This document shows positions 8,245 through 15,347 of a stretch of 64,000 nucleotides of DNA, piece after piece. The translations under genes were made by a program, and so were the position numbers. The notes under the pieces were generated by a model. That model saw only the letters and a list, made by a program, of their open reading frames with translations, had not been told where the DNA came from and did not search any database. How positions within the stretch are numbered: the stretch's first letter is position 1; every line of letters begins with the position of its first letter. Where the stretch lies: NCBI GenBank assembly GCA_018266075.1, contig JAFEBB010000018.1:55536-119535 (forward strand), in the 5' to 3' direction. The DNA comes from Deltaproteobacteria bacterium (GTDB taxonomy: Bacteria > Myxococcota > Myxococcia > Myxococcales > SZAS-1).

Positions 8245-9674
8245 GAGCGCTCGCCTTCGCCATCTTCGCGTTCGCGCTCGCGGCGTGCAGCCATGCCGAG
8301 CCCACGCCGGATGCCAAGTCGGATGGCTCGGCCGTCCTCGCGAAGGCGCCGCAGGTTGGCCCGCTGCCCGCGTTCCAGGCGCCCGTGCCCACCGCGCAGA
8401 CGCTGCCCAATGGCCTGACGCTCATCGTGCTCGAGCGACCCGGTGCGCCGCTGGAGACCATCATCTTCACCACGCGGCACGGCGCGGTGCATGACGGCGA
8501 CAAGGCCGGGCTGGCGTCGCTGTCGGGCGAGATGCTGCAGGCTGGCAGCGCGGGCCGTTCGGCGAGCCAGATCGCGTCCGAGGTGACCGCGCTCGGCTCG
8601 GAGCTGCATCTGGGCGCGTCGCGCGAGGATCTCACCGGCGCGCTCACCGTGCTCGCCGACAAGCTGCCGCAAGCGACCGCGCTGCTCGGCGACGTGATGC
8701 TGCGGCCGAACCTCGATCCGCACGAATTCACCCGCGTGAAAGACGAGCGCAAGGCGCGGCTGGTGGCGCTGCTCGATGAGCCGCGCTCGGTTGCGGGCGA
8801 CGTGTTCGTGCACACGATCTTCGGCGACACGGGCTACGGACGGCCGCTGGTGGGCACCGCGCGGAGCATCGAGTCCATTGGCCTCGACGACGTGCGCCAC
8901 TACCTCGACGGCATCGGCGCCAGAAACTCCGCCATCATCGCGGCAGGCCCGGTCGGTTCGGCCGACGTGCGCGCGCTCGTGGAGAAGGCCTTCGGCGCGC
9001 AGAAGCCCGGCGCGGCGGAGCCCATGATCAACGCCGTCGGCGTCGCCGCGCGCGCGCCGATTGTTCTGGTCGACAAGCCGGGCGCGCCGCAGTCGGTGCT
9101 GCGATTGGGCGCGCCCAGCGTGCCTGCCAACAGCCCGGACCGCTACGCCATCGAGCTCGCGAACATCATCTTTGGCGGCACGTTCACCAGCCGCATCAAC
9201 CAGAACCTGCGCGAGCAGCACGGCTACACCTACGGCGCGCACTCCGACTTCGAGATGTATCGGGGCGGCGGCTTCTTCCTCGCCGAGACCGACGTGAAGA
9301 CCGAGGTCACGGGCGTATCGATCAAGGAGCTGCGCGGCGAGCTCACGCGCATGGCCGCCGCCGGCCTCACGGACGCCGACCTCGACAAGGCGCGCGCCCT
9401 CTTCGCCGAGAGCCTCGTCGAAGTGCTGCAGACCACGCCCAGCACTGCGCGCGCCGTGGCCGAGCTCTGGGTGAGCGACCTGCCGCTCGACGAGTACGCG
9501 AAGATGTTGCCCGCAATCGCCAAGCTCACCACCGCCGACGTCAACGCCGCGTGGAAGCGCGCGGTCGACGCCGGCAAGCTCTCGCTCGTCATCGTCGGCG
9601 ACGCGAAGGCTGTGAAGACGCAGCTCCAGGCCGAGCAGCTTGGTGCTCCGGTGCTCACGCATCCCCCCAAGTGA
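8241..9674 (+). CDS. M16-family peptidase, non-catalytic partner subunit (lipoprotein)
   Basis: The protein has 477 residues from the GTG at 8241. A lipoprotein signal with lipobox LAAC (ALAAC, near residue 15) would anchor it in the envelope. In the position of the zinc motif it reads SLSGEM instead of HxxEH, so it cannot bind catalytic zinc. In the C-terminal half it carries NQNLREQHGYTYG, which matches the Arg/Tyr substrate-binding pair of M16 enzymes. Together with the upstream gene it reconstitutes one complete active site, as described for bacterial M16B heterodimers. The substrate is unknown; degradation of peptides in the periplasm is likely. Confidence 0.9.
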   Translation: MRALAFAIFAFALAACSHAEPTPDAKSDGSAVLAKAPQVGPLPAFQAPVPTAQTLPNGLTLIVLERPGAPLETIIFTTRHGAVHDGDKAGLASLSGEMLQAGSAGRSASQIASEVTALGSELHLGASREDLTGALTVLADKLPQATALLGDVMLRPNLDPHEFTRVKDERKARLVALLDEPRSVAGDVFVHTIFGDTGYGRPLVGTARSIESIGLDDVRHYLDGIGARNSAIIAAGPVGSADVRALVEKAFGAQKPGAAEPMINAVGVAARAPIVLVDKPGAPQSVLRLGAPSVPANSPDRYAIELANIIFGGTFTSRINQNLREQHGYTYGAHSDFEMYRGGGFFLAETDVKTEVTGVSIKELRGELTRMAAAGLTDADLDKARALFAESLVEVLQTTPSTARAVAELWVSDLPLDEYAKMLPAIAKLTTADVNAAWKRAVDAGKLSLVIVGDAKAVKTQLQAEQLGAPVLTHPPK

Positions 9675-9676
9675 CC

Positions 9677-10519
9677 ATGCCCGACGCGCGCCAAACCGTG
9701 CCCCACCGCGGCTGCAGCCTGAGCTACTTCACGCGCGGTGAAGGTCCGCCGGTGCTCTTCATCCAGGGCACGGGCGTGGCCGCCGAGGGCTGGCTGCCGC
9801 AGATCGACGCGCTCGCAAAGCACTTCCGCTGCGCCGCCTTCGACAACCGCGGCTTCGGCCCGAGCCAGCCGCTGTCCGAGCCGCTCACGCTCGAGCTCAT
9901 GGCCGATGACGCGCTCGCAGTGATGGACGCGCTCGGCTGGAAGAGCGCGCACGTCGTGGGCCACTCGCTCGGTGGGCTCATCGCGCAGTTCGTGGCGCAC
10001 CGCGCACCCGAGCGCGTGCGGAGCTTGTCGCTGCTCTGCACCTTCGCGAATGGCGCCATCCCCACCAGGCTGACCTGGTCGATGCTCAAGACCGGAATGC
10101 GCACCCGCATCGGCACGCGTCGCATGCGGCGCCACGCCTTCCTGGAGCTGACGCTCGCGCCGCACGAGCTCGCCACCAACGACCGCGACGCGCTCGCCGA
10201 GCAGCTGGGCGCGCTCTTCGGCCACGACCTCGCCGACTCGCCGCCCGTGGTGATGAAGCAGCTCGGCGCGATGTCGAAGGCCGACGCGACGCCATTCCTC
10301 GCTTCGCTCGCGAAGGTTCCAACCTTCGTGCTCGCCGCAGAGCACGATCGCATCGCGCCGCTGGATGCAGGGCGGGCGCTCGCACGCGCGATTCCAGGCG
10401 CGCGGCTCTTCGAGCTCGCGGGCGCAGCGCATGGCGGCGTCATCACCCGCGCGGACGAAGTGAACGCCCTCTTGCGCGAGCACATCGAGAACGCCGAAGC
10501 TCCGCGCGCCACGGCTTGA
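9677..10519 (+). CDS. Alpha/beta-fold hydrolase
   Basis: The protein has 280 residues. The ATG at 9677 lies two bases after the stop of the peptidase gene and begins the fold-typical strand (LSYFTRGEGPPVLFIQGTG). The nucleophile elbow GHSLGG is intact, the acid lies in AAEHDRIAP and the catalytic His in AAHGGV, so the Ser-Asp-His triad is complete. The oxyanion strand FIQGTG replaces the common HGxP-type motif. The family includes esterases, haloperoxidase-like enzymes and lactonases, so substrate assignment is not possible. It is probably co-transcribed with the M16 pair. Confidence 0.88.
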   Translation: MPDARQTVPHRGCSLSYFTRGEGPPVLFIQGTGVAAEGWLPQIDALAKHFRCAAFDNRGFGPSQPLSEPLTLELMADDALAVMDALGWKSAHVVGHSLGGLIAQFVAHRAPERVRSLSLLCTFANGAIPTRLTWSMLKTGMRTRIGTRRMRRHAFLELTLAPHELATNDRDALAEQLGALFGHDLADSPPVVMKQLGAMSKADATPFLASLAKVPTFVLAAEHDRIAPLDAGRALARAIPGARLFELAGAAHGGVITRADEVNALLREHIENAEAPRATA

Positions 10520-10532
10520 GACGGAGAGAGCC

Positions 10533-11705
10533 ATGCCCAAGACCCGGCTTCCGAAGATCCACGAAGGCGATGTCTGCGTGCTCGTGGGTACGATGAAGGG
10601 CGCGTTCATCCTTCGCGCCGATCACGCACGCAAGAAGTGGGACCTCAGCGGGCCGTTCTTCCCTGGCGAAGCGGTGTACGCCATGGCCTATGACGGCCGC
10701 GCGGGCCGGCGGCGCCTCTGGGCGGCGACGGCCTCGATGCACTGGGGCGCCGTGCTCCGCCACTCCGACGACCTGGGCAAGACCTGGAGCAACCCCGAGC
10801 GCGCCAACGTGCGCTTCCCCAAGGACACCAAGCTCTCGCTCGAGCAGATCTGGCAGATCATCCCCGGCCGCGAGAGCGAGCCGGAGGTCATGTACTGCGG
10901 CGTACAGCCCGCGAACCTTTTCGAGTCGCGTGATGGCGGCGAGAGCTGGCAGCTGGTGCGCGGCCTCTTCGACAACCCGCAGCGCGCGCGCTGGGTGCCC
11001 GGTGGCGGCGGCATGTGCCTGCACACCATTGTCCCGCACCCCAAGGACGCGAAGAAGATGATGGTCGCGGTCTCCACGGCCGGCGTGTACCGCACCGACG
11101 ACGGCGGCAAGAGCTGGCGCGCGAGCAACAAGGGCGTGCGCGCGGAGTTCCTGCCCAACAAGCACCCCGAGTTCGGCCAGTGCGTGCACAAGGTGGTCTC
11201 GCACCCGAGCAAGCCGGAGCGCTTCTTCCTGCAGAACCACTGGGGCCTCTACCGCAGCGACAACGCGGGCAAGAGCTGGACGGACATCGCCAACGGCGTG
11301 CCCAGCGATTTCGGCTTCGGCATGGCCGTGCACCCGAGCGATCCCGACACCGTGTACATCGTGCCCCTCGAGAGCGACGGCTTCCGCTGCACGCCCGAGG
11401 GCAAGCTGCGCGTGTACCGCAGCCGCAACGGCGGCAAGAGCTGGCAGGCGATGAAGAAGGGGCTGCCGCAAGAGAACGCGTTCGAGACAGTGCTCCGCGA
11501 CGGCCTCACGGTCGACGCGCTCGACCCCGCGGGCGTGTACTTCGGCACGCGGAGCGGCAAGGTCTACGGCTCGCGCGACGACGGCACGAGCTGGTCGCTG
11601 CTCGTCGAGGGCCTGCCGCCCGTGACGTGTGTGAAGACCGCCGTCATCGCTGGCCGCGCGACGCACGTGACCAAGAAGGCGCGCACCCGCGAGACCCGCG
11701 CGTGA
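10533..11705 (+). CDS. BNR/Asp-box repeat beta-propeller protein (sialidase-like fold)
   Basis: The protein has 390 residues and no signal peptide, so it is cytoplasmic. At least six Asp-box (SxDxGxTW) motifs are visible: SDDLGKTW, SRDGGESW, TDDGGKSW, SDNAGKSW, SRNGGKSW and SRDDGTSW. These mark the blades of a six-bladed propeller like sialidases and VPS10-type repeats. The sialidase arginine triad is not evident, so glycosidase activity is not claimed. A ribosome site (GGAGAGAG) precedes the ATG. Its stop overlaps the GTG of the ThiS/MoaD-like gene (GTGA), which points to a functional link with that small protein. Confidence 0.85.
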   Translation: MPKTRLPKIHEGDVCVLVGTMKGAFILRADHARKKWDLSGPFFPGEAVYAMAYDGRAGRRRLWAATASMHWGAVLRHSDDLGKTWSNPERANVRFPKDTKLSLEQIWQIIPGRESEPEVMYCGVQPANLFESRDGGESWQLVRGLFDNPQRARWVPGGGGMCLHTIVPHPKDAKKMMVAVSTAGVYRTDDGGKSWRASNKGVRAEFLPNKHPEFGQCVHKVVSHPSKPERFFLQNHWGLYRSDNAGKSWTDIANGVPSDFGFGMAVHPSDPDTVYIVPLESDGFRCTPEGKLRVYRSRNGGKSWQAMKKGLPQENAFETVLRDGLTVDALDPAGVYFGTRSGKVYGSRDDGTSWSLLVEGLPPVTCVKTAVIAGRATHVTKKARTRETRA

Positions 11706-11983
11706 GCGTGCGCGTGCACCTGCCGGGCTATCTGCAGCCGTTCGCCGACGGGAAGTCGAAGGTGACGCTCGCGGCGTCGCCCAGGACTGCTGGCGAAGCG
11801 CTCGCCGCGCTCTGGCAGCTGCACCCGGGCGTGCGCGACCGGGTTATGACCGAGACCGGCGAGGTTCGGCCGCACGTGAACGTGTTCGTGAACGGTGAGA
11901 GCATCCGCTTCACCGGCGGGTTGGAGACGCCGGTCGCGGAGGGCGCGCAGCTGCACATCGTGCCCGCGGTCAGCGGCGGATGA
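11702..11983 (+). CDS. ThiS/MoaD-like ubiquitin-fold small carrier protein
   Basis: The protein has 93 residues from the GTG at 11702. It has the beta-grasp pattern of MoaD/ThiS: a first strand VRVHLPGYL, a helix with ASPRTAGEALAALWQLHPG, a VNVFVNGESIRFTGG segment and a final strand ending in Ser-Gly-Gly. The C-terminal Gly-Gly is the part of MoaD and ThiS that is adenylated and thiolated by an E1-like enzyme. No moaE, moeB/thiF or thiG gene is near, so its partner must be elsewhere. It overlaps the BNR gene (GTGA) and the next membrane gene (ATGA), so all three should be translated together. Confidence 0.82.
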   Translation: MSVRVHLPGYLQPFADGKSKVTLAASPRTAGEALAALWQLHPGVRDRVMTETGEVRPHVNVFVNGESIRFTGGLETPVAEGAQLHIVPAVSGG

Positions 11984-12246
11984 CGCGCCAGCGGCTGGCG
12001 ATCGTGGGCTTCCTCGGGCACGCGCCTGGGCTCTGGCTCATCGCGCGTTTCAAGCTCGATCCCGTGACCGCGCGGCTCAACGTCGCTGCGGCGCTCGCGA
12101 CGGTCGCGGCGATCGTCGGGGCCGGATTTCACGCGGGCGGCTGGGCTGCCTTTCTCGCGTGGGTCGGCGGGCACTTCGCGTGGAGCGGCGTGCTCGCGTA
12201 CCGATTGCTTCACATCGCGAGCCCGAGTGAGAAGAGCACGTCGTAG
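11980..12246 (+). CDS. Small integral membrane protein
   Basis: The protein has 88 residues with about three hydrophobic stretches (IVGFLGHAPGLWLIARF; LNVAAALATVAAIVGAGF; GGWAAFLAWVGGHFAW). It has no recognised domain. The ATG overlaps the stop of the ThiS/MoaD-like gene (ATGA). Its last 37 bases run over the 3' end of the convergent CPBP gene, so the coding density here is unusually tight. It may tether the BNR/carrier pair to the inner membrane, but that is only inference from gene order. Confidence 0.65.
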   Translation: MTRQRLAIVGFLGHAPGLWLIARFKLDPVTARLNVAAALATVAAIVGAGFHAGGWAAFLAWVGGHFAWSGVLAYRLLHIASPSEKSTS

Positions 12247-12944
12247 AACGCGTGGGTGAGCACGGTGATCCCGAAGCCGCGCAGCACGAGCAAGAGCGAC
12301 AACAGCACGCCCGCCACGAGCCGGAACACGAACACGCTCACGTGAAACGGATCGCCGAGCAGGTGGTGGTACGCGCTGAAGAGCGCAGCCGAGAGCAGCA
12401 CCGCGGCGGCGTCGCGCTTGGTCGACGAGAGCCAGAATCCCAGGCCCCAGCGCAGTCCGCCGAGCACCAGGCCACGAAAGAGCACCTCTTCGTAGAGCCC
12501 CGCGCCGAGCGAGAGGACCGCCTGCGCCCAGATCGGCATCGCGTCCAGTCCCGTGCCGAGCGCGCGCGGCAGGAGCAGCGCCGTCAGCTTTCCCGCCACG
12601 CCGCCGAACACGAGCGCGTACGCAAACGACTCGAGCACGGCGTAGCCCAGCCAGTCGCGTCGAACCGGCGCGCGCTCACGCAACGCCAATCCGCCGAGCA
12701 CGACCGCGACGGCGATGGGCAGCACGAGCGAACCGCCCCGCCCCACGAGCCCCACGAAGCTGCGCAGGATCGCGTCGGCGCCGTTGCGGATGCCGGTGTG
12801 CGTGGCCGCATCCACGAGCCGCACGCCGGCCTCGTAGAGCACCATCACCGGCAGCGCGAGCAGCGCGGCGTAGGTCCAGGTTCGCGTCTGGGCCCAGTAG
12901 CCGCGCTGCAACGGCTTGGGAATGGCGACGGCCGGCGCGCTCAC
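12210..12944 (-). CDS. CPBP-family intramembrane metalloprotease
   Basis: The protein has 244 residues and about seven membrane segments. The motifs of the CAAX-protease/bacteriocin-processing (CPBP, Abi) family are present: EEVLFR (Glu152, Glu153, Arg157), AALFSAYHH in the next helix and HAFYD near the end. In this family these residues bind the catalytic metal inside the membrane and cleave prenylated or other membrane proteins. The gene follows the amino-acid ABC ATPase with a single base between them, so it belongs to that transcript, although no functional link is known. Confidence 0.88.
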   Translation of the reverse strand: MSAPAVAIPKPLQRGYWAQTRTWTYAALLALPVMVLYEAGVRLVDAATHTGIRNGADAILRSFVGLVGRGGSLVLPIAVAVVLGGLALRERAPVRRDWLGYAVLESFAYALVFGGVAGKLTALLLPRALGTGLDAMPIWAQAVLSLGAGLYEEVLFRGLVLGGLRWGLGFWLSSTKRDAAAVLLSAALFSAYHHLLGDPFHVSVFVFRLVAGVLLSLLLVLRGFGITVLTHAFYDVLFSLGLAM

Positions 12945-12945
12945 G

Positions 12946-13674
12946 TCAGCTGAACTCGATCAACGCACGCGCCGCGTCGGTGCGTGGCGTTCCGAGCACC
13001 TCGGTCGGCGGTCCGAACTCGGCGACCTTGCCGGCGTCGAGCACGAAAACCACGTCCGCGGCCTCGCGCGCCACCGGCAGATCGTGCGTGACCATGATCT
13101 GCGTGACGCCCGTCTCCGCCACGCGCCGCAGCGTCTTGCCGACCTCGTGCTTGAGCGAAGGATCGAGCGCGCTGGTGGGCTCGTCGTAGAGCAGCACCGC
13201 CGGCTCCATCGCCAGCGCGCGCGCGATGGCCACGCGCTGCTTCTGACCGCCCGAGAGCTCTTCCGGATACGCGTTCGCCTTGTCGGCGAGGTTGAGCTGC
13301 GCGAGCAATTCCTTCACGCGCCCCTCGGCCTGGTCACGCGTCTTGCCCTTCACGCGCATGGGCGCGAGCGTGCAGTTCTCGAGGACGGACAGGTGCGGGA
13401 ACAGCTCGAACGACTGGAACACGAGCCCGACCTGGCCGCTCAGCTTGCCCAGGGCCGCGCTTGCGGAGTCGATGCGCGTGCCCGCAATCTCGATCGCGCC
13501 GCGGTCGAACACGTCGAGCCCAACGAGGCAGCGCAAGAGCGTGGTCTTGCCCGCGCCCGAGCGGCCCAGCACCGCCGCGACCTTTCCGGCGTCGATATCT
13601 AGCGAGAGCCCGCTCAACGCCGGCGCGCTCGCGCCCGGGTGCCGCTTCTCCAGCTCAATGACACGAATGGACAT
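12946..13674 (-). CDS. Polar amino-acid ABC transporter, ATP-binding protein
   Basis: The protein has 242 residues from the ATG at 13674. A TTG nine bases further upstream sits too close to the AAGGA ribosome site to be the start. Walker A is GRSGAGKTT, the signature is ELSGGQKQR and Walker B is VLLYDEPTSALD, all typical of the GlnQ/HisP group. The H-loop lies in MVTHDL. It powers the fused binding protein-permease just upstream (13690-15333). Together they would import a polar amino acid. Confidence 0.93.
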   Translation of the reverse strand: MSIRVIELEKRHPGASAPALSGLSLDIDAGKVAAVLGRSGAGKTTLLRCLVGLDVFDRGAIEIAGTRIDSASAALGKLSGQVGLVFQSFELFPHLSVLENCTLAPMRVKGKTRDQAEGRVKELLAQLNLADKANAYPEELSGGQKQRVAIARALAMEPAVLLYDEPTSALDPSLKHEVGKTLRRVAETGVTQIMVTHDLPVAREAADVVFVLDAGKVAEFGPPTEVLGTPRTDAARALIEFS

Positions 13675-13689
13675 GTTAACCAAATCCTT

Positions 13690-15333
13690 TCAAACCGCGC
13701 GGCGGAGGTGGCGGCCCAGCCGCAGCTCCACCCAGCGCGAGAGCCGCGCAAACGGCAGGCTCATGAGGAGGTACCAGACGGCCACCACCGCCCCGAGTCC
13801 GAGGTGATCGCGCGTGGCCGAGGCGAGGTTCTCGTAGGTCTTGGTGAGCTCGGTCAGGGTCACGACCGAGACGAGCGAGCTGTCCTTCAAGAGCGCGATG
13901 AAGTCGTTGGTCGCCGGGGGAATCGCGACGCGGAACGCCTGGGGCGCGACCACGTGTCGCAGCGCCTGCATCTTCGTGAGCCCGAGCGTGCGCGCGGCGT
14001 CGAGCTGGCCGGCAGGCACGCTCGCGAGCCCCGCGCGGTAGTTCTCCGCTTCCGCGGACGCGTAGTTCAGCCCCAGCGCCAGCCAGCCTGCGACGAACGG
14101 GTTCAGCTTCACGCCCAGCTCCGGCAAGCCGAAGTAGATCATCGTGAGCTGGATGAGCAGCGGCGTGCCGCGGAAGAACTCGATGTACGCGACCGCGAGA
14201 AACTGCAGCGGCTTCGGTCCGTAGGTTCGCAGCAGCGCGAGCGTCACCCCCAGCGCCACCGCGAGCGCCATCGCCAAGAGCGACACGACGAGCGTGAGCG
14301 CGGCGCCCTGGAGAAACAGGCCCATCATCTTGGGATAGCGCTCGCGGACCCGCTGCCAGAACGGCGGGTTCTTGCCCACGGCCGCGCGCCACGCGTCGTA
14401 CTGCTCGGGCAGCGCGCTGGGCGCCTGCATGCCCCCGAAGAGCTTGCTGGTCTCCTCGTTCCAGAGGCCCCAGCGGCCGTAGATGTCGGCGAGCGTACCG
14501 TCCTGCGCGAGCGCCTCGAGCGCGTGGTCCACCTCGGCCTTCATCGCCTCATCGCCGCTCTTGAGCGCGATCGCGTACTGCACCGCGCCCAGCGCGCCCG
14601 GCACCACCTCGAGCTCGGGCTCGATCTCTCCGTAGAAGCGCGTGATGGGGAAGTCGAGCAGCACCGCGTCGGTCCGGCCGAGGCGCAGGTCGTCGTAGAT
14701 CTCGTTCTGGCCGCCGTCGTAGGTGCGCACGTCGGCGCCCGCGCGCTTCAAGATGCGCTCCGCGAGCGAGCCCGGCAGCGTGCCCACCTTGCGACCCGCC
14801 AGCGCCTCCAGCGTCCGCGGCGCCTTCTCATCACCGCGGCGAACGGTGAGCCGCTCCTCGGCCGCGTAGTACGGCCGCGAGAGCAGCGCCACGCGCTTCT
14901 TCTCGTCGGCGACCTCGATGCCATTCAGCGCCACGTCGAAGTCACCCCGCGCGAGCAGCTCGAGCAGCTTGTCCCACTGGCCTTGAATCGGCCGCGCGCG
15001 GGCGCCGAGCTTCTTGGCGAGCGCGTCGGCGAGATCCACCTCGAAGCCGATGAGGTGGTTCGGATCCATCGGATCCTGAAACACGTACGGCGCACCGCCC
15101 TGGGAGTCGTTTCCCCAGCGCAGCTCTTTGTGCGCGCGGACTTCAGCGAGCGTGTCGGTCTTTTCGGCGAGCTGCCCAGCGGGCTCGTCCGCGAGCGCGG
15201 GCAACGGAACCAAAGCGACGGCCATCACGACGAACGCGCGGCTCAGGGCCGCGAAGCAGGGTGTGTCGATCGAAGTCCCTCCTTCAAGTGAACGACGACG
15301 ATCTCTGCATAACGCAGCTTGCAACACGCGCAA
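13690..15333 (-). CDS. Amino-acid ABC transporter: binding protein fused to permease
   Basis: The reading frame has 547 codons. Residues about 35-50 are a signal-like hydrophobic segment (AFVVMAVALVPLPALADE), residues about 60-285 a periplasmic type 3 binding domain (LRWGNDSQGGAPYVFQDPM; YDDLRLGRTDAVLLDFP), and residues about 325-540 a permease of HisM/GlnP type with the EAA loop (GQLDAARTLGLTKMQALRHV). Such fusions are known in some bacteria. The start is uncertain. A strong AAGGAGG site at about 15276-15282 has no ATG, GTG or TTG at normal spacing, only ATC, while the ATG at 15333 lacks a good site. The mature protein is the same either way. Confidence 0.9.
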   Translation of the reverse strand: MRVLQAALCRDRRRSLEGGTSIDTPCFAALSRAFVVMAVALVPLPALADEPAGQLAEKTDTLAEVRAHKELRWGNDSQGGAPYVFQDPMDPNHLIGFEVDLADALAKKLGARARPIQGQWDKLLELLARGDFDVALNGIEVADEKKRVALLSRPYYAAEERLTVRRGDEKAPRTLEALAGRKVGTLPGSLAERILKRAGADVRTYDGGQNEIYDDLRLGRTDAVLLDFPITRFYGEIEPELEVVPGALGAVQYAIALKSGDEAMKAEVDHALEALAQDGTLADIYGRWGLWNEETSKLFGGMQAPSALPEQYDAWRAAVGKNPPFWQRVRERYPKMMGLFLQGAALTLVVSLLAMALAVALGVTLALLRTYGPKPLQFLAVAYIEFFRGTPLLIQLTMIYFGLPELGVKLNPFVAGWLALGLNYASAEAENYRAGLASVPAGQLDAARTLGLTKMQALRHVVAPQAFRVAIPPATNDFIALLKDSSLVSVVTLTELTKTYENLASATRDHLGLGAVVAVWYLLMSLPFARLSRWVELRLGRHLRRAV

Positions 15334-15347
15334 TCGAATTGGAATGG

